DNA of 64,000 bases from assembly GCF_963082655.1 (NCBI RefSeq), contig NC_081555.1, forward strand, positions 91,179,272 through 91,243,271. The letters run 5' to 3'. The translations under genes and the position numbers were made by a program. Every line of letters starts with the position of its first letter. Position 1 is the first letter of the stretch. The DNA comes from Stomoxys calcitrans (Eukaryota > Arthropoda > Insecta > Diptera > Muscidae). A model generated the notes under the pieces. The model had not been told where the DNA came from. It saw only the letters and a program-made list of their open reading frames with translations, and ran no database searches. This document shows, one piece after another, positions 53,495 through 64,000 of the stretch.

Positions 53495-56400
53495 GTAATA
53501 GAACAATTTTGTTTATGTGAGATGAAAATAGTGCAACCGCCGAAGAATGTGAATGAAATTATTAATCAAATCAAATACATATTCTCTGGAATAATTGGTA
53601 GCTGCTTTAATTTGAAAAAAAACACAGTTTTTAAGAGGGAAATGTGAGAAACAGTTTATATAAAAAGTGAAATCCCTCGGAGTGAAAAATATAAATAACG
53701 ACGAATATTGAACAGACATTGAAAATCGTGAATGAATTCAATTGTTGCTGGTTTCAACTCGTTCATAAGTGAAAAATCTTTGCCAAACACAAGTCAACTA
53801 AAGCACTGCGTCTCCCCAAGAAGTGAAATGGAAATTTTAATATTCATTATAAGACTTCATGGACTCTGGTATCAACAACATTGGTAGTTATGCAAAGACA
53901 TGGGGCAGTGGTGAGGCAACAGAGGGCCATCTTATGTTTATAGCCCTGCAGGATTAGACCATTATCATCAACTTACTCATTTATTCGAGATCTTTGTATA
54001 CCTTGTTGTGTTGAGGTTGTTTACAAAGTCTCTCTTGTCTATTGGCCAGATTCCAAATTTTTTTTTGGCAAACGTTGAATTTTAATCCTTGATGCACGAT
54101 TCACCCCATTTGATTCCTTAATAAAGATTTTTTACAATTTAAATCGAACTTGGCAAAAATCGCACTTAGGCTATAATGCACTGTGACATAGATATAATAA
54201 TTATCTTTTCTTGAAAGTTTCATTTTAAAAATAACAAGTTATGGTCCGACTCGCATCATAATGGAATGAATGTTGGAGACCACATCAGAAGTCATTGTGT
54301 AAAATGTCAGCCAAATCGAATAAGGAGTTCGACCTTTAGGGGCTCAAAAAGTAAAATAGGCAGATCGTGTTGGAGGGGAGCTGTATTAGGTTATAGACCG
54401 ATTCAGACCATATTTGACACGTATGTTGATGGTTATGGGAGAAGCCGTTGTACATAATTTCACCCAAATCGGATAATATTTGCGCCCTATAAAGGCTCAA
54501 GAAGTCAAGATCCCAGATCGGTTTATATGGCAACTATATCAGGTTATGCATCGATTTCACCCGTACTTGGCACAGTAGTTTGGAAATCATAACAAAAGAT
54601 CTCATGCAAAATTTCAGCCAAATCGGATAAGGATTGCACCCTGCAGTGGATCAAGAATACAAGATTCAAGATCGGTTTATGTTGCAGCTATATCAAGTTA
54701 TGGACCGATTTGAACCATTCTTGGCACAGTTGTTAGAAATCATAACAAAACACCTCATGCAAATCATAACAAAACACTTCATGCAATGCGCCCTATAGTG
54801 GCTTAAGAAGTCAAGACCCCAGATCGGTTTATATGGCAGTTATATCAGGTTATTGACCGATTTGAACCAAACTTGGCACAGTTGTTGGAAATCATAACAA
54901 AACACTTCATGCAAAATGTCAGCCAAATCGGATAAGAATTGCGCCCTGTAGTGGCTCAAGAAGTCAAGATTCCAGATCGGATTATATGGCAGCTATATCA
55001 AGTTATGGTTCGATTTGAACCATACTTTGCACAGTTGTTGAAAGTCATAACGAAACACATCGTGCAAAATTTTTGCAAAATCGGATAGGATTTGCGCCCT
55101 CTAAAGGCTCAAGAAGTCAAGACCCCAAATCGGTTTATATGACAGCTATATCAGGTTATGCATCGATTTCACCCGTACTTAGCACAGTTGTTGGAAATCA
55201 TTAAAAAACACCTCATGCAAAATGTCATCCAAATCGGATAAAAATTGCACCCAGTAGTGGCTGAAGAAGTGAAGATTCAAGATCGGTTTATATGACAGCT
55301 ATATCAGGTTATGGACCGAATTCAACCATACTTAGCACAGTTGTTTGAAAATCATAAAAAACCCCCCATGCAAAATTTCAGCCAAATCGGATAAAAATTG
55401 CGCCCTGTAGTGGCTCCAGAAGTCAAGATCCAAGATCTGTTTATATGGCAGCCATATCAAAACATGGACCGATATGGTCCATTTACAATCCCAACCGACC
55501 TACACCTTTAAGCAGTATTTGTGCATAATTTCAGGCGGCTAGCTTTACTTCTTCGAAAGTTAGCGTGCTTTCGACAGACAGACAGATGGACATGACTAGA
55601 TCGACATAAAAAGTCATGACGATCAAGAATATATATATTTTATGGGGTCTAAGACGAATATTTCGACGAGTTACAAACAGAATGACGAAATTAGTATACC
55701 CCTATGCTATGGTGGAGAGTATAAAAAGTTATTCCACTTCTCAGCATAGTTGGGGGCATTAATATTAGTTATATCCTCCACCTTAGGATGAATGTACACT
55801 AACTTGTCATTCCGTTTGTAACACCTCGAAATATTTGTTTAGGACCCCACAAAGTATATATTGGGTTGCCCAAAAAGTAATTGCGGATTTTTCATATAGT
55901 CGGCGTTGACAAATTTTTTCACAACTTGTGACTCTGTAATTGCATTCTTTCTTCTGTCAGTTATCTGATGTTCCTTTTAGCTTGCTTTAGAAAAAAAGTG
56001 TAAAGAAAGTATATTTGATTAAAGTTCATTCTAAGTTTTATTAAAAATGCATTTACTTTCTTTTAAAAATCCGCAATTACTTTTTGGGCAACCCAATATT
56101 TTTATTCATCAATATGACCTTTTAAGTCAATCTAACCATATCGGTCCCCTTGTTTGTGGAAAATATGCTAACTTTAAAACGAGTAGTTAGCCGCTCGAAA
56201 TTTTCCAAAAATACTTCTTCTTAGTGTAGGTGATGGGCAGTAACGGGAAACCCAATGCAGCCTAAAGAACAGGGAGCAGACGATGAGACCATCACCCACT
56301 CCCAAGAAGACCATTCAATGGAAGATCAATGATTGAGATCATCCAGATAAACTTCCACCGGAGCAAGACAGCTACTCACGCTCTGATGGAAAAAAAATCA

Positions 56401-59400
56401 GCTAGGGCAAGATTCATATTGCTTAAATTCAGGAGCCATGGATGACCCGGAACAAAGTTTCTGGACTAAACCATATCAACTATTAACTATTCTATGCCGA
56501 TACTAGTACTCGGCCGAGGACCTGCGTTGTTTGTCATAAAAATTTTAATTTTATATTTTCCCCAGAGTTGTCAACGTCGGACGCAACAGTGATGAGACAG
56601 GGAGACGGTGGAGCATATCTAGCATCACTTTATCTGCTTTTCGACTCTTCGACGCCACCAACCACGTCGGAGCTGCAACGATTGGAGAGGAAAGCAAAAC
56701 AGACAGGACAGGTGCGATGCGAAGTCTCACCACATTTCGTGCGATAGTATCAATATTAATTAATGGAGCCAAGCCCTGACAGAATTCTTGAATACTGGCG
56801 ACCTGGTAACACTTAATATTGGTAACAGCGCTACATTTGTCAAAAGGATTAGGGAGGAGGTTTTAGAGTGACAATATGTTCGGAAAATCTAATCGATGAG
56901 GTTCAGGATTGGAGAGTCTCCAAGGAGCACTCCTTCTCTGACTATCGCTACATCAGGTTTAGAATAGTATGGCCAGCGCCAAATCCGAAAAGTTTCCTTA
57001 ACAAGTTGAAAACCAACTGGCCACAATTCGGAAGACTGATCAGAAGAAGACCTAGGCAATATAATTTAGATTGTCCAAGCATAGAAGATATTGACGACAA
57101 TGTCAACAGGATTACGATTGCAATAGTGGGGTCTTTCAAAGATAGTTGTCCTCTTCGAGAGAGGAAATCAGTAACATTGGGAAAGAGCACAGCACGTCGT
57201 AAAAAAAGGGGAAGTTTACCGGAATGTGTACCACACACGGCTCAAGGAATACAATAAGATTATTAGAGCGGCAAGACGTGCCTCCTGGAAGCTTTTCTGC
57301 GAACAGGTCGTTAGTAGACGACGTGGTAGTGAGAGCAGAGACAATAGAGGACATGTTGAGGCTTTTGATGAAAACGCATTTTCCACAGGATACGACAGGA
57401 CTCACGGAGATACCGCAATCTTGAAATAATGAGGTTGATCGAAGACTTATCATGGTCAAAGAAGCCTTGAGCAGCTTCAAACCATTTAAGTCACCCGGAC
57501 CTAATTGAATATTTCCGGCGTTACTACCAAAGGAGGCCAACTATCTGGCACCTCATCTGGCCAATATTTACAGCGTGCCTAGGACATGCATAAACTCTGG
57601 TAGCCTGGCAGGAGGTAAGGGTGGTGTTTATACCCAAGCCCGGCAAGGCACATTATGCGACACCAAATGCCTGCAGGTCTATAAGGCTTACGTCCATTCT
57701 ACTCAAAACCATGGAACGTATTGTGGATACCACGATAAAGAGTAGGACATCCAGCGAACTGCTCAAATACAAACGGCGTTCCTATTTCAAGGGAAGGTCG
57801 GTAAAGACTGCCCTGCATGAGGTTGTGCATAAAATAGTAGAATCCTTCGATGCCAAAACGTACACACTGGCGGTATGCATCGACATCGAGGGGACTTTTA
57901 ACAATGTGCGGACCGACACAATGATTCAATCCTTAGACCAGTACCAGGTGGACCCGGTCCTTAGAGACTGGTTAAACTATATGCTAAGGAACAGTTGGAT
58001 AAATTGTGTGCCCCGCGACATAAATATAAGGGAGAAAGAGGCACAGAGCACTCCATAGGGGGACATTTTATCGCCACTCCTTTGGGTAACCACCATAAAT
58101 AACCTATTACGGATGCTGACTGAGGAGTATTATAATACTTCTTAGGGGTAAGGAACCGAACGAGCTATGCAGAAGGGCCGAAAGATCCTTGCATATGCCA
58201 TATTATTGAGCTTAGACCCAGGAGCCTCAATAGTAACCCAGAAAAAACTGAAATATGCCTGTTCACGAGGAAGACGAAGGTGGGCCAATTTGACGCACCA
58301 CGTTTCCTCAATAAAACAATTTGGATATCTGACAGGATCAAATAATTAGCAGTGTTCTTAGATAGGAAACTTAATTGGAATTGTCACATTCAGGAGCGTA
58401 CTGAAAAGGCTCACAGTGTTGGGCACTATGTAGACGGGTCGCAGGCTCGAAATGGGGCCTGAATCCGACGATAGTCAACTGGCTCTACAGAAGCGTGATT
58501 AAACCAATAATTATTTACGCCTCAGTAGTTTGGTGGACTGCTATGGAGAAAAAGTGCAATGTTTGGACCATACAACGGGTTAAGAGAACATTTTGTCTTG
58601 GCATAGGTGGAGCGATTCTGGATATCCGACCAATTGACACACAGATTAAGTGTAAAGCCACTGCGGTTGTGAGACTTAAGGCGATGGGAGAATGGATTGA
58701 GGATGGGAGCAGCTTATACCATCGCGGTATCAAGGTGACGATTGGAAACAGAAGAAATGAAAGAGGTTTCCGGTCGGATACCTGAGACGACACTGAAGGT
58801 GGGTGCGAAGCACTGCTGCCATCGGCACAATCTTGAACTGACGGAACCCTAGTATTGCCATCTGGAAGATCATGTTACACGGATGGATCAAAGCTAGAGG
58901 ACAGACTGGGCCTGAGGGTCTGCATTAAGAACCCATGCACTGAGATTTGTTTTTGACTGCCCGGCCATTATACGGTCCTGCGGGAGGAGATCCGGGAGAT
59001 GACGTAATGCGTGAGATGGTGTGGTGCTAAGGCGAGGACGTCGAGTGTGAACATCTATACCGACAGTAAAATGACCTTAAGGACAATAACAACCAGGACG
59101 GTAAAGTTACGAACAGTCTTGCAGTGTAAGAAGGAGATTAACGCCTTTTCTGAGGATGGCAAAATCGGCATCGTTTGGGTGCCGGGCCATAACGAATTAA
59201 GGGGGAATGAATGGACAGACGATTTGGCAGTGAAGGCCAGAGGACTACCGTCAATAAACTTGGTTAACCCAAAGCCTTTCAGGTCGAAGCAGTCAGAGTT
59301 AAGGGCGTGGGCGGCGATAGCTGTGGAACAGCGAAACAGTCATTAGGACGACGAAAATCCTATGGGGTGTTCAAGTTCGTGGGAGGACTAGGCTACTACT

Positions 59401-62400
59401 GAAAAGAAGTAAGAAGGAGGTCAGTATAGGTTTTGTTATCATAACGGGACACATGGGACTACGAGCTCACTTATGCAAAATCTGTGCGGTGTAAGGCATG
59501 TGAAAAAATGATTAGACGTTGGATCATTTCCTGTGTCATTGCCTGGCTTTCGCGGCTACAAGACACCGGTACATAGATGGGGATACAGTACCAGACATGA
59601 ACCAACTTAGGGAAGTAGTATGGAAAACAAGTAAGGATTTTGTAAGTAGCATGGAATTCCAAACTTAAAATTTTTTCGTGGTTACCCCTTGCCCCCTCTT
59701 TTCAACCTAACCTAGTGTAGGTCGGTCGCGGTTGTAAATGAGCCAAATTAGTCGATATTTAGATATAACTCCCAATTATTGTATGATCTCCCAATTATAA
59801 GGGGTGATTTTTTTGAGGTTAGGATTTTCATGCATTAGTATTTGACAGATCACGTGGGATTTCAGACATGGTGTCAAAGAGAAAGATGCTCAGTGTGCTT
59901 TGACATTTCATCATGAATAGACTTACTAACGAGCAACGCTTGCAAATCATTGAATTTTATTACCAAAATCAGTGTTCGGTTCGAAATGTGTTCAAATTTT
60001 GACAAATTTTGTTCAGCGATGAGGCTCATTTCTGGTTGAATGGCTACGTAAATAAGCAAAATTGCCGCATTTGGAGTGAAGAGCAACCAGAAGCCGTTCA
60101 AGAACTGCCCATGCATCCCGAAAAATGCACTGTTTGGTGTGGTTTGTACGCTGGTGGAATCATTGGACCGTATTTTTTCAAAGATGCTGTTGGACGCAAC
60201 GTTACGGTGAATGAACACATTTCGAACCGAACACTGATTTTGGTAATAAAATTCAATGATTTGCAAGCGTTGCTCGTTAGTAAGTCTATTCATGATGAAA
60301 TGTCAAAGCATACTGAGCATCTTTCTCTTTGACACCATGTCTAAAATCCCACGTGATCTGTCAAATACTAATGCATGAAAATCCTAACCTCAAAAAAATC
60401 ACACTTTACTTCTAATCCTCTAGAGGGCGCAATTCATTTCCCATTTGACTGAAATTGGATGTTGCATGGTCTAATTCGATCCATATCCTAATGTATGTCC
60501 CGATTTTATCTGTTGTGCCTCTAGAGGGCGCGTGGTATTTTTTAATGACTTCTAACAACGAGAAAGGCCTCTGGGCCCCCATAACAGTTTTTGCCATACA
60601 ATGTTTTTGATAAAATTGAATAATTTTATTGCCTCTCAAAGGGTTTTAGCCGTCCAAAACTAATGGGCTAATTACTCTAAATCTAACGGCCGTGCCAAAT
60701 ACAAGCCATATCTCGGCCCATATTTTGATGTAGCTCTGATCTTTTTACTTGAAAAAGTCATTCAAAGAACTTGTCACATGCAATCTATTGAAGAGGGTAT
60801 TGGAGATTCTGCCCGGCTGAACGAAAAAAAAAAATATTCAGCGTTGGTTAGCCCCTTACTCCAGGAAATTGTAAAGCGGACGAGCTGCGAGACTATGAAC
60901 TACCTTCTACATTCCAGGGATACTGGAATCTGTGGGTATGCCGCTAGCGACATATAAGATAAGTTTTCAGGACCAGGCCCGAAGGACAACGAATGATAGA
61001 TGGTCACAAAGAGGGGACTGTGAGCATTCCAAAAAAAAAATTCCAGTCATTGTGTCCGTCATGACAGATCACTGTCTAATCGGAAAACATGCTGACAGAC
61101 TGAAGGTTGCTAGCAACGACTATTGCAGAAGCTGTGAGGACATCGAAGAAGAAGAGACTATAGAACACCTTCTGTGTGTGCGTCTCGCACTAGCAGTCAG
61201 AAGGAGTTCCACTTTAGGTTGGTATGCCGCTAGCGACATATAAGCAAAGTTTTCAGGACCAGGCCCGAAGGACAACGAATTATAGATGGTCACGAAGAGG
61301 GGGCTGTGAGCATTCCAAAACTATGTGGCCGACGTCTCAGTCATTGTGTCCATCATGACAGATCACTGTCTAATCGGAAAACATGCTGACAGACTGAAGG
61401 TTGCCAGCAACGACTATTGCAGAAGCTGTGAGGACATCGCAGAAGAAGAGACTATAGAACAACTTCTGTGTGTGTGTCTCGCACTAGCAGTCAGAAGGAG
61501 TTTCACTTTAGGTACTCTTTTTCTTGAGAACTTTTCTGATTTGGCGGATGTGAACATTCGCAAGCTATTGGGCTCTTTAAAGCGATCTGGATGGTTCAAC
61601 GGTAGGAACTAGAAGTCATCTTCTTTCATTTGTTTCTGTGGTATCACAATGGACGAAAACGTGTTAGTGAGTCTGATGGCAGACTGCCACTTAAACCTAA
61701 CCCAATCTAATAGGGTTTCAGGTCAATACCTCGGAATACAAGCGGAATGACTTTATTCGTATACCGCCCATCCTACAGTGATGGTTAAAAAAATCTTTAT
61801 CATCAGTCCCGCTGGGACTCTTTGACTCTTTCATCCTTCCAATTTGACTCCAGACTCCACGTCTCTTATTTGGTATCGCCACTGGAGATTTTTTTCGACT
61901 CTGTCTCCTGACTAGGCTCTAATATATACCCCCTGTAGCCAGATTGCATAGACTATCTGATGTATACGTCTGATCGGGGAATCGCCGGCGTTCTTAAATA
62001 GTTCAGCTAGAAGCCCATCGGCTCCTGCTGCGGTTATATTTGCTGTCATATAGACCTAATTCTGACTATGCGGTTTACATTCTATGCCGTCATCAGAGGT
62101 TGGTTTTGTAGTATCAACGGAAATCAGCAGCTGCGAGAATATTATTCACATAACCCAAGCACCAGATTTATTTATTTCTTCCTGCATGTGCCTTCTTGTA
62201 ATTTTAGATCCCATATAAACTTAGCTCTTGGTTTTACACACCAAGCCCCTAGAGGGCGCTGGACTACAGTATTGCCTGCAAAAAGACTATTTGCGCCCGT
62301 TAATATGCTGAGCCATGAACAGCTTTTTCGATTAAACTGTCGCGCTAAAACTCTCCTCTAGAGGTGTTATGGTGAAGGCTGTAAGATAATGTTATATATT

Positions 62401-63110
62401 GGGTTGCCCAAAAAGTAATTGCGGATTTTTCATATAGTCGGCGTTGACAAATTTTTTCACAGCTTGTGACTCTGTAATTGCATTCTTTCTTCTGTCAGTT
62501 ATCAGCTGTTACTTTTAGCTTGCTTTAGAAAAAAAAGTGTAAAAAAAGTATATTTGATTAAAGTTCATTCTAAGTTTTATTAAAAATGCATTTACTTTCT
62601 TTTAAAAAATCCGCAATTACTTTTTGGGCAACCCAATATATACTATGAAAGAATACAATTACAGAGTCACAAGCTGTGAAAAAATTTGTCAACGCCGACT
62701 ATTTGAAAAATCCGCAATTACTTTTTGGGCAAACCCAATATATAAATACATAGCATAGATTTCTAATGACTATTAATAGTCAAATTTCGAAATGGCATTT
62801 TGTGATTAGTAATTGTGTTTTTTTTTATTGAAGAGGTGACAGAATTCATGGTTAAAATTATCATAAAAAAACCAACTCCCAATGACTTATAAAAGATTAT
62901 TTACCATTTTTCCTCTCTCCTTCCAATAAAATAGGCGACGATCCATTCACCGTTTATGTAGTTGGCTCTACAATTTTGGTATTGGCTATTTATTGGACAT
63001 ATGCTGGCATTTTTGCCATTATCGACTATACACAACGTCCCAAATGGTTGGTCAAACATAAAATACAACCCGATCAAAATGTGCCCCTTGACATGGAGAA
63101 ATTTTGGAAG
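53434..63110 (+). CDS. Gene 3: FAXDC2-like fatty acid hydroxylase, 5' part only
   Basis: Third tandem paralogue, cut by the window end. Exon 1 is 53434..53494 (MTAEIPSKCQTLWNNFLDLV, phase 1, donor gtaata at 53495). Exon 2 is 62935..63110 (176 nt, acceptor aatag, donor gtaagt at 63111) and encodes GDDPFTVYVVGST, a membrane helix, IDYTQRPKWLVKHKIQPDQN and a short end. Joining gives 237 nt in frame, 79 aa. The exon with the histidine boxes should follow to the right of 64000, so catalytic competence cannot be judged. The intervening intron is 9.4 kb and holds a nest of mobile elements. Exon lengths and phases match genes 1 and 2. Confidence 0.88.
53495..54235. other. Intron 1 of gene 3, 5' non-repetitive part
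   Basis: No repeat or exon recognised. Confidence 0.4.
54236..55730 (-). repeat. HTR-A element with eight or more units
   Basis: ATCGGTTTATATGGCAGCTA-type phrases start at 54519, 54671, 54823, 54977, 55130, 55282 and 55434, a period of 152-154 bp. The 5' end is on the right (ATGGTGGAGAGTATAAAAAG). Confidence 0.88.
55861..56096 (+). mobile_element. mariner-derived MITE, copy 3
   Basis: 236 bp, perfect TTGGGTTGCCCAAAAAGTAA ends, TA duplication, inserted in the TA-rich part of HTR-A. Confidence 0.92.
56232..59712 (+). mobile_element. LINE family 1, 3.5-kb copy with target duplication
   Basis: Flanked by TAGTGTAGGT at 56222..56231 and 59713..59722. Encodes, with many breaks, the end of the endonuclease (EHSFSDYRYIRFRI), linker, RT ([49 protein letters not shown]), RNase H (GHNELRGNEWTDDLAVKA) and ends CTTTTCAACCTAACC. 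It is the most complete copy, but 5'-truncated. Confidence 0.9.
59802..60405. mobile_element. IS630/Tc1-like fold-back with doubled 5' end
   Basis: Arms 59802..59993 and 60214..60405 are near-identical inverted copies (about 190 bp). Both contain the transposase start ([20 protein letters not shown]). The 220-bp centre encodes FSDEAHFWLNGYVNKQN and [20 protein letters not shown], the first catalytic Asp region. The 3' half is missing. Confidence 0.85.
60850..61690 (+). mobile_element. LINE family 2 C-terminus, tandemly duplicated
   Basis: Encodes MTDHCLIGKHADRLKVASND, YCRSCEDIEEEETIEHLLC and a terminal KLLGSLKRSGWFNGRN. The segment from 60935 repeats from 61221 (about 286 bp). Confidence 0.8.
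61691..61795 (-). repeat. HTR-type 5' terminal fragment (degenerate)
   Basis: ACAAGCGGAATGACTTTATTCG and CCATCCTACAGTGATGG resemble the inverted HTR-A 5' end. Confidence 0.4.
61920..62060 (-). mobile_element. RTE-like LINE RT fragment
   Basis: On minus: ITAAGADGLLAELFKNAG, a typical RT motif of the AAGADGLPAELFK type. The surrounding 61796-62398 holds nothing else clear. Confidence 0.5.
62399..62636 (+). mobile_element. mariner-derived MITE, copy 4
   Basis: 238 bp, intact inverted ends, TA on both sides. Confidence 0.92.
62645..62738 (-). mobile_element. mariner-derived MITE, copy 5 (truncated)
   Basis: Only one end (ACTTTTTGGGCAAACCCAA) and about 75 adjoining bases remain, in inverse orientation directly beside copy 4. 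Confidence 0.85.
62935..63110 (+). CDS. Gene 3 exon 2
   Basis: The 176-nt exon starts after aaaatag at 62934. GDDPF, the membrane helix and the KHKIQPDQNVPLD segment align with exon 3 of gene 1 and exon 2 of gene 2. The donor gtaagt is strong. It is more diverged than gene 2 (FMDIT is replaced by IIDYT). Confidence 0.93.
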
Positions 63111-63394
63111 GTAAGTTTAGTTAATCAACTTCCTTATTGAGTGATTAAGTCGTACGTGCGAATGTTATCACATAAAGAGCCTATTTTTGTCATCAAATCA
63201 GAAAAGTACTTTGACCGCAGATAAAACAGTCGTTCTAATCCATAATTGCAGTGCTTAAAACGTTGCAGTATGAGTATTTTGATAATGTCAATAATCTATT
63301 TTGATAAGTATTGATTCCCCGTGGATTTAAAGCACACTAAAATAAACGGAAAGTAAAATAAAAAAAAAAAATATTTGAATCTTAACTACTAAAA

Positions 63395-63725
63395 ATTTGC
63401 AGGCGGGCCGAATCTTATATACCCTACACCATGGATAGCGCTTGACATGTTCCTTGAATGATTTTATCAAATATATAGGTGATATATATACCGATACAGA
63501 TGGGCCGTACTTATCACAATTAGATTTCAACCGAATAAAGGCTCAAGAAGTCAAATCGGGCGAACGATTTACATGGGATCTATATCAGGTTGTAAACCTA
63601 TTCAAACCCTACTTGGCAAGATTGTTGGAAGCCATAGCTTAACCTTAAATGCAAATTTTCAGCCAAATTGGGTGGTAATTGGGCCTTCTAGAGTTTCAAG
63701 AAGTCAAGTTTAAAGATCGGTTCAT
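63395..63725 (-). repeat. HTR-A 3' part
   Basis: GGCGGGCCGAATCTTATATACC then ACACCATGG and two units follow; the hairpin is degraded. 63111-63394 shows nothing. Confidence 0.75.
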
Positions 63726-64000
63726 ACAACAACAACAACAAACAACAAATTTTGCCCATGAACATTCCACTAAGAAACAGGGGCAAACTTCTCACATATC
63801 AATAAGTGCAGTCCAATTCAAGTTTTAAGCTCAATGATAAGGGGCCTCCTTTTTATAGCCGAGTCCGAACGGCGTGCCGCAGTGCGACAACTTTTTCGAG
63901 AGAAGTTTTACATGGCATAGTACCTCACAAATGTTGCCAGCATTAGGAGGGGAAAACCATCGTTGAAATTTTTTTCTGATGGTCTCGCCAGGATTCGAAC
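63726..64000 (-). mobile_element. tRNA-derived SINE, cut by the window end
   Basis: The tail is (CAA)n on plus at 63726-63750; the body runs through GCCGAGTCCGAACGGCGTGC; the B box complement GGATTCGAAC is at 63991..64000. The A box lies beyond the window. Confidence 0.75.

Larger units (their letters stand above)
55772..60835 (+). repeat. HTR-A element carrying three nested insertions
   Basis: HTR-A pieces at 55772-55860, 56099-56231, 59723-59801 and 60406-60835 read as one element when the MITE (55861..56096), LINE (56232..59712) and fold-back (59802..60405) are removed. Confidence 0.8.

Overview
The window is eukaryotic, AT-rich and crowded with transposable elements. Its coding content is a same-strand (+) cluster of three paralogous genes for fatty-acid-hydroxylase-superfamily membrane proteins of the FAXDC2/sterol C4-methyl-oxidase type. 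Short spliced exons, GT-AG introns, an arthropod Inr+MTE+DPE core promoter, a mauritiana/mellifera-type mariner, tRNA-derived SINEs and many helentron-like repeats with (GTCY)n tracts point to a higher dipteran, probably a calyptrate fly such as a muscid. The species is inference.

Gene 1 (5924..24314) is complete: five coding exons, 449 aa, all histidine boxes of the di-iron hydroxylase family. A second promoter inside intron 1 (TSS near 13525) would give an alternative 299-aa isoform starting at 13941. Gene 2 (32496..37081) is complete with four coding exons, 295 aa, a histidine-to-serine change in one box and a C-terminal KKXX ER-retrieval motif. Gene 3 (53434..beyond 64000) shows only its first two coding exons; the catalytic part lies to the right of the window. 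The homologous second hydroxylase exon (exon 3 in gene 1, exon 2 in genes 2 and 3) is exactly 176 nt in all three genes with the same phases, so they arose by tandem duplication. All should act in the ER membrane on a lipid or sterol substrate; the substrate cannot be told from sequence.

Almost everything else is mobile DNA. (i) Helentron-like non-autonomous elements, here called HTR-A, HTR-B and HTR-C, have a 5' ATACCCTCCACCAT-type end, a TA-rich stretch, a (GTCY)n tract, central tandem repeats of about 152-153 bp and, where intact, a 3' terminal hairpin. (ii) Decayed LINE copies of several families occur; the commonest (family 1) carries RT and RNase H and ends in (AACCT)n. (iii) A 940-bp mariner and four near-complete 234-238-bp MITEs derived from it by internal deletion, plus one truncated copy. 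(iv) IS630/Tc1-like transposase pieces, one inside a 604-bp fold-back. (v) A tRNA-derived SINE. (vi) Family D repeats with a CTAGCTGAACCCGG-type end. (vii) A 39-bp pair of hAT-like terminal repeats.

Layout: 1-5.6 kb LINE/SINE/HTR debris; 5.9-24.3 kb gene 1 with introns full of LINE, HTR and mariner; 24.3-32.4 kb HTR-A, family D and AT-rich fold-back; 32.5-37.1 kb gene 2; 37.2-41.1 kb HTR-B and HTR-C arrays; 41.3-48.4 kb LINE graveyard; 48.9-52.9 kb HTR-A and family D; 53.1-64 kb promoter, exon 1, a 9.4-kb intron with a four-element nest, and exon 2 of gene 3. I found no tRNA, rRNA, CRISPR or prokaryotic-type operon.
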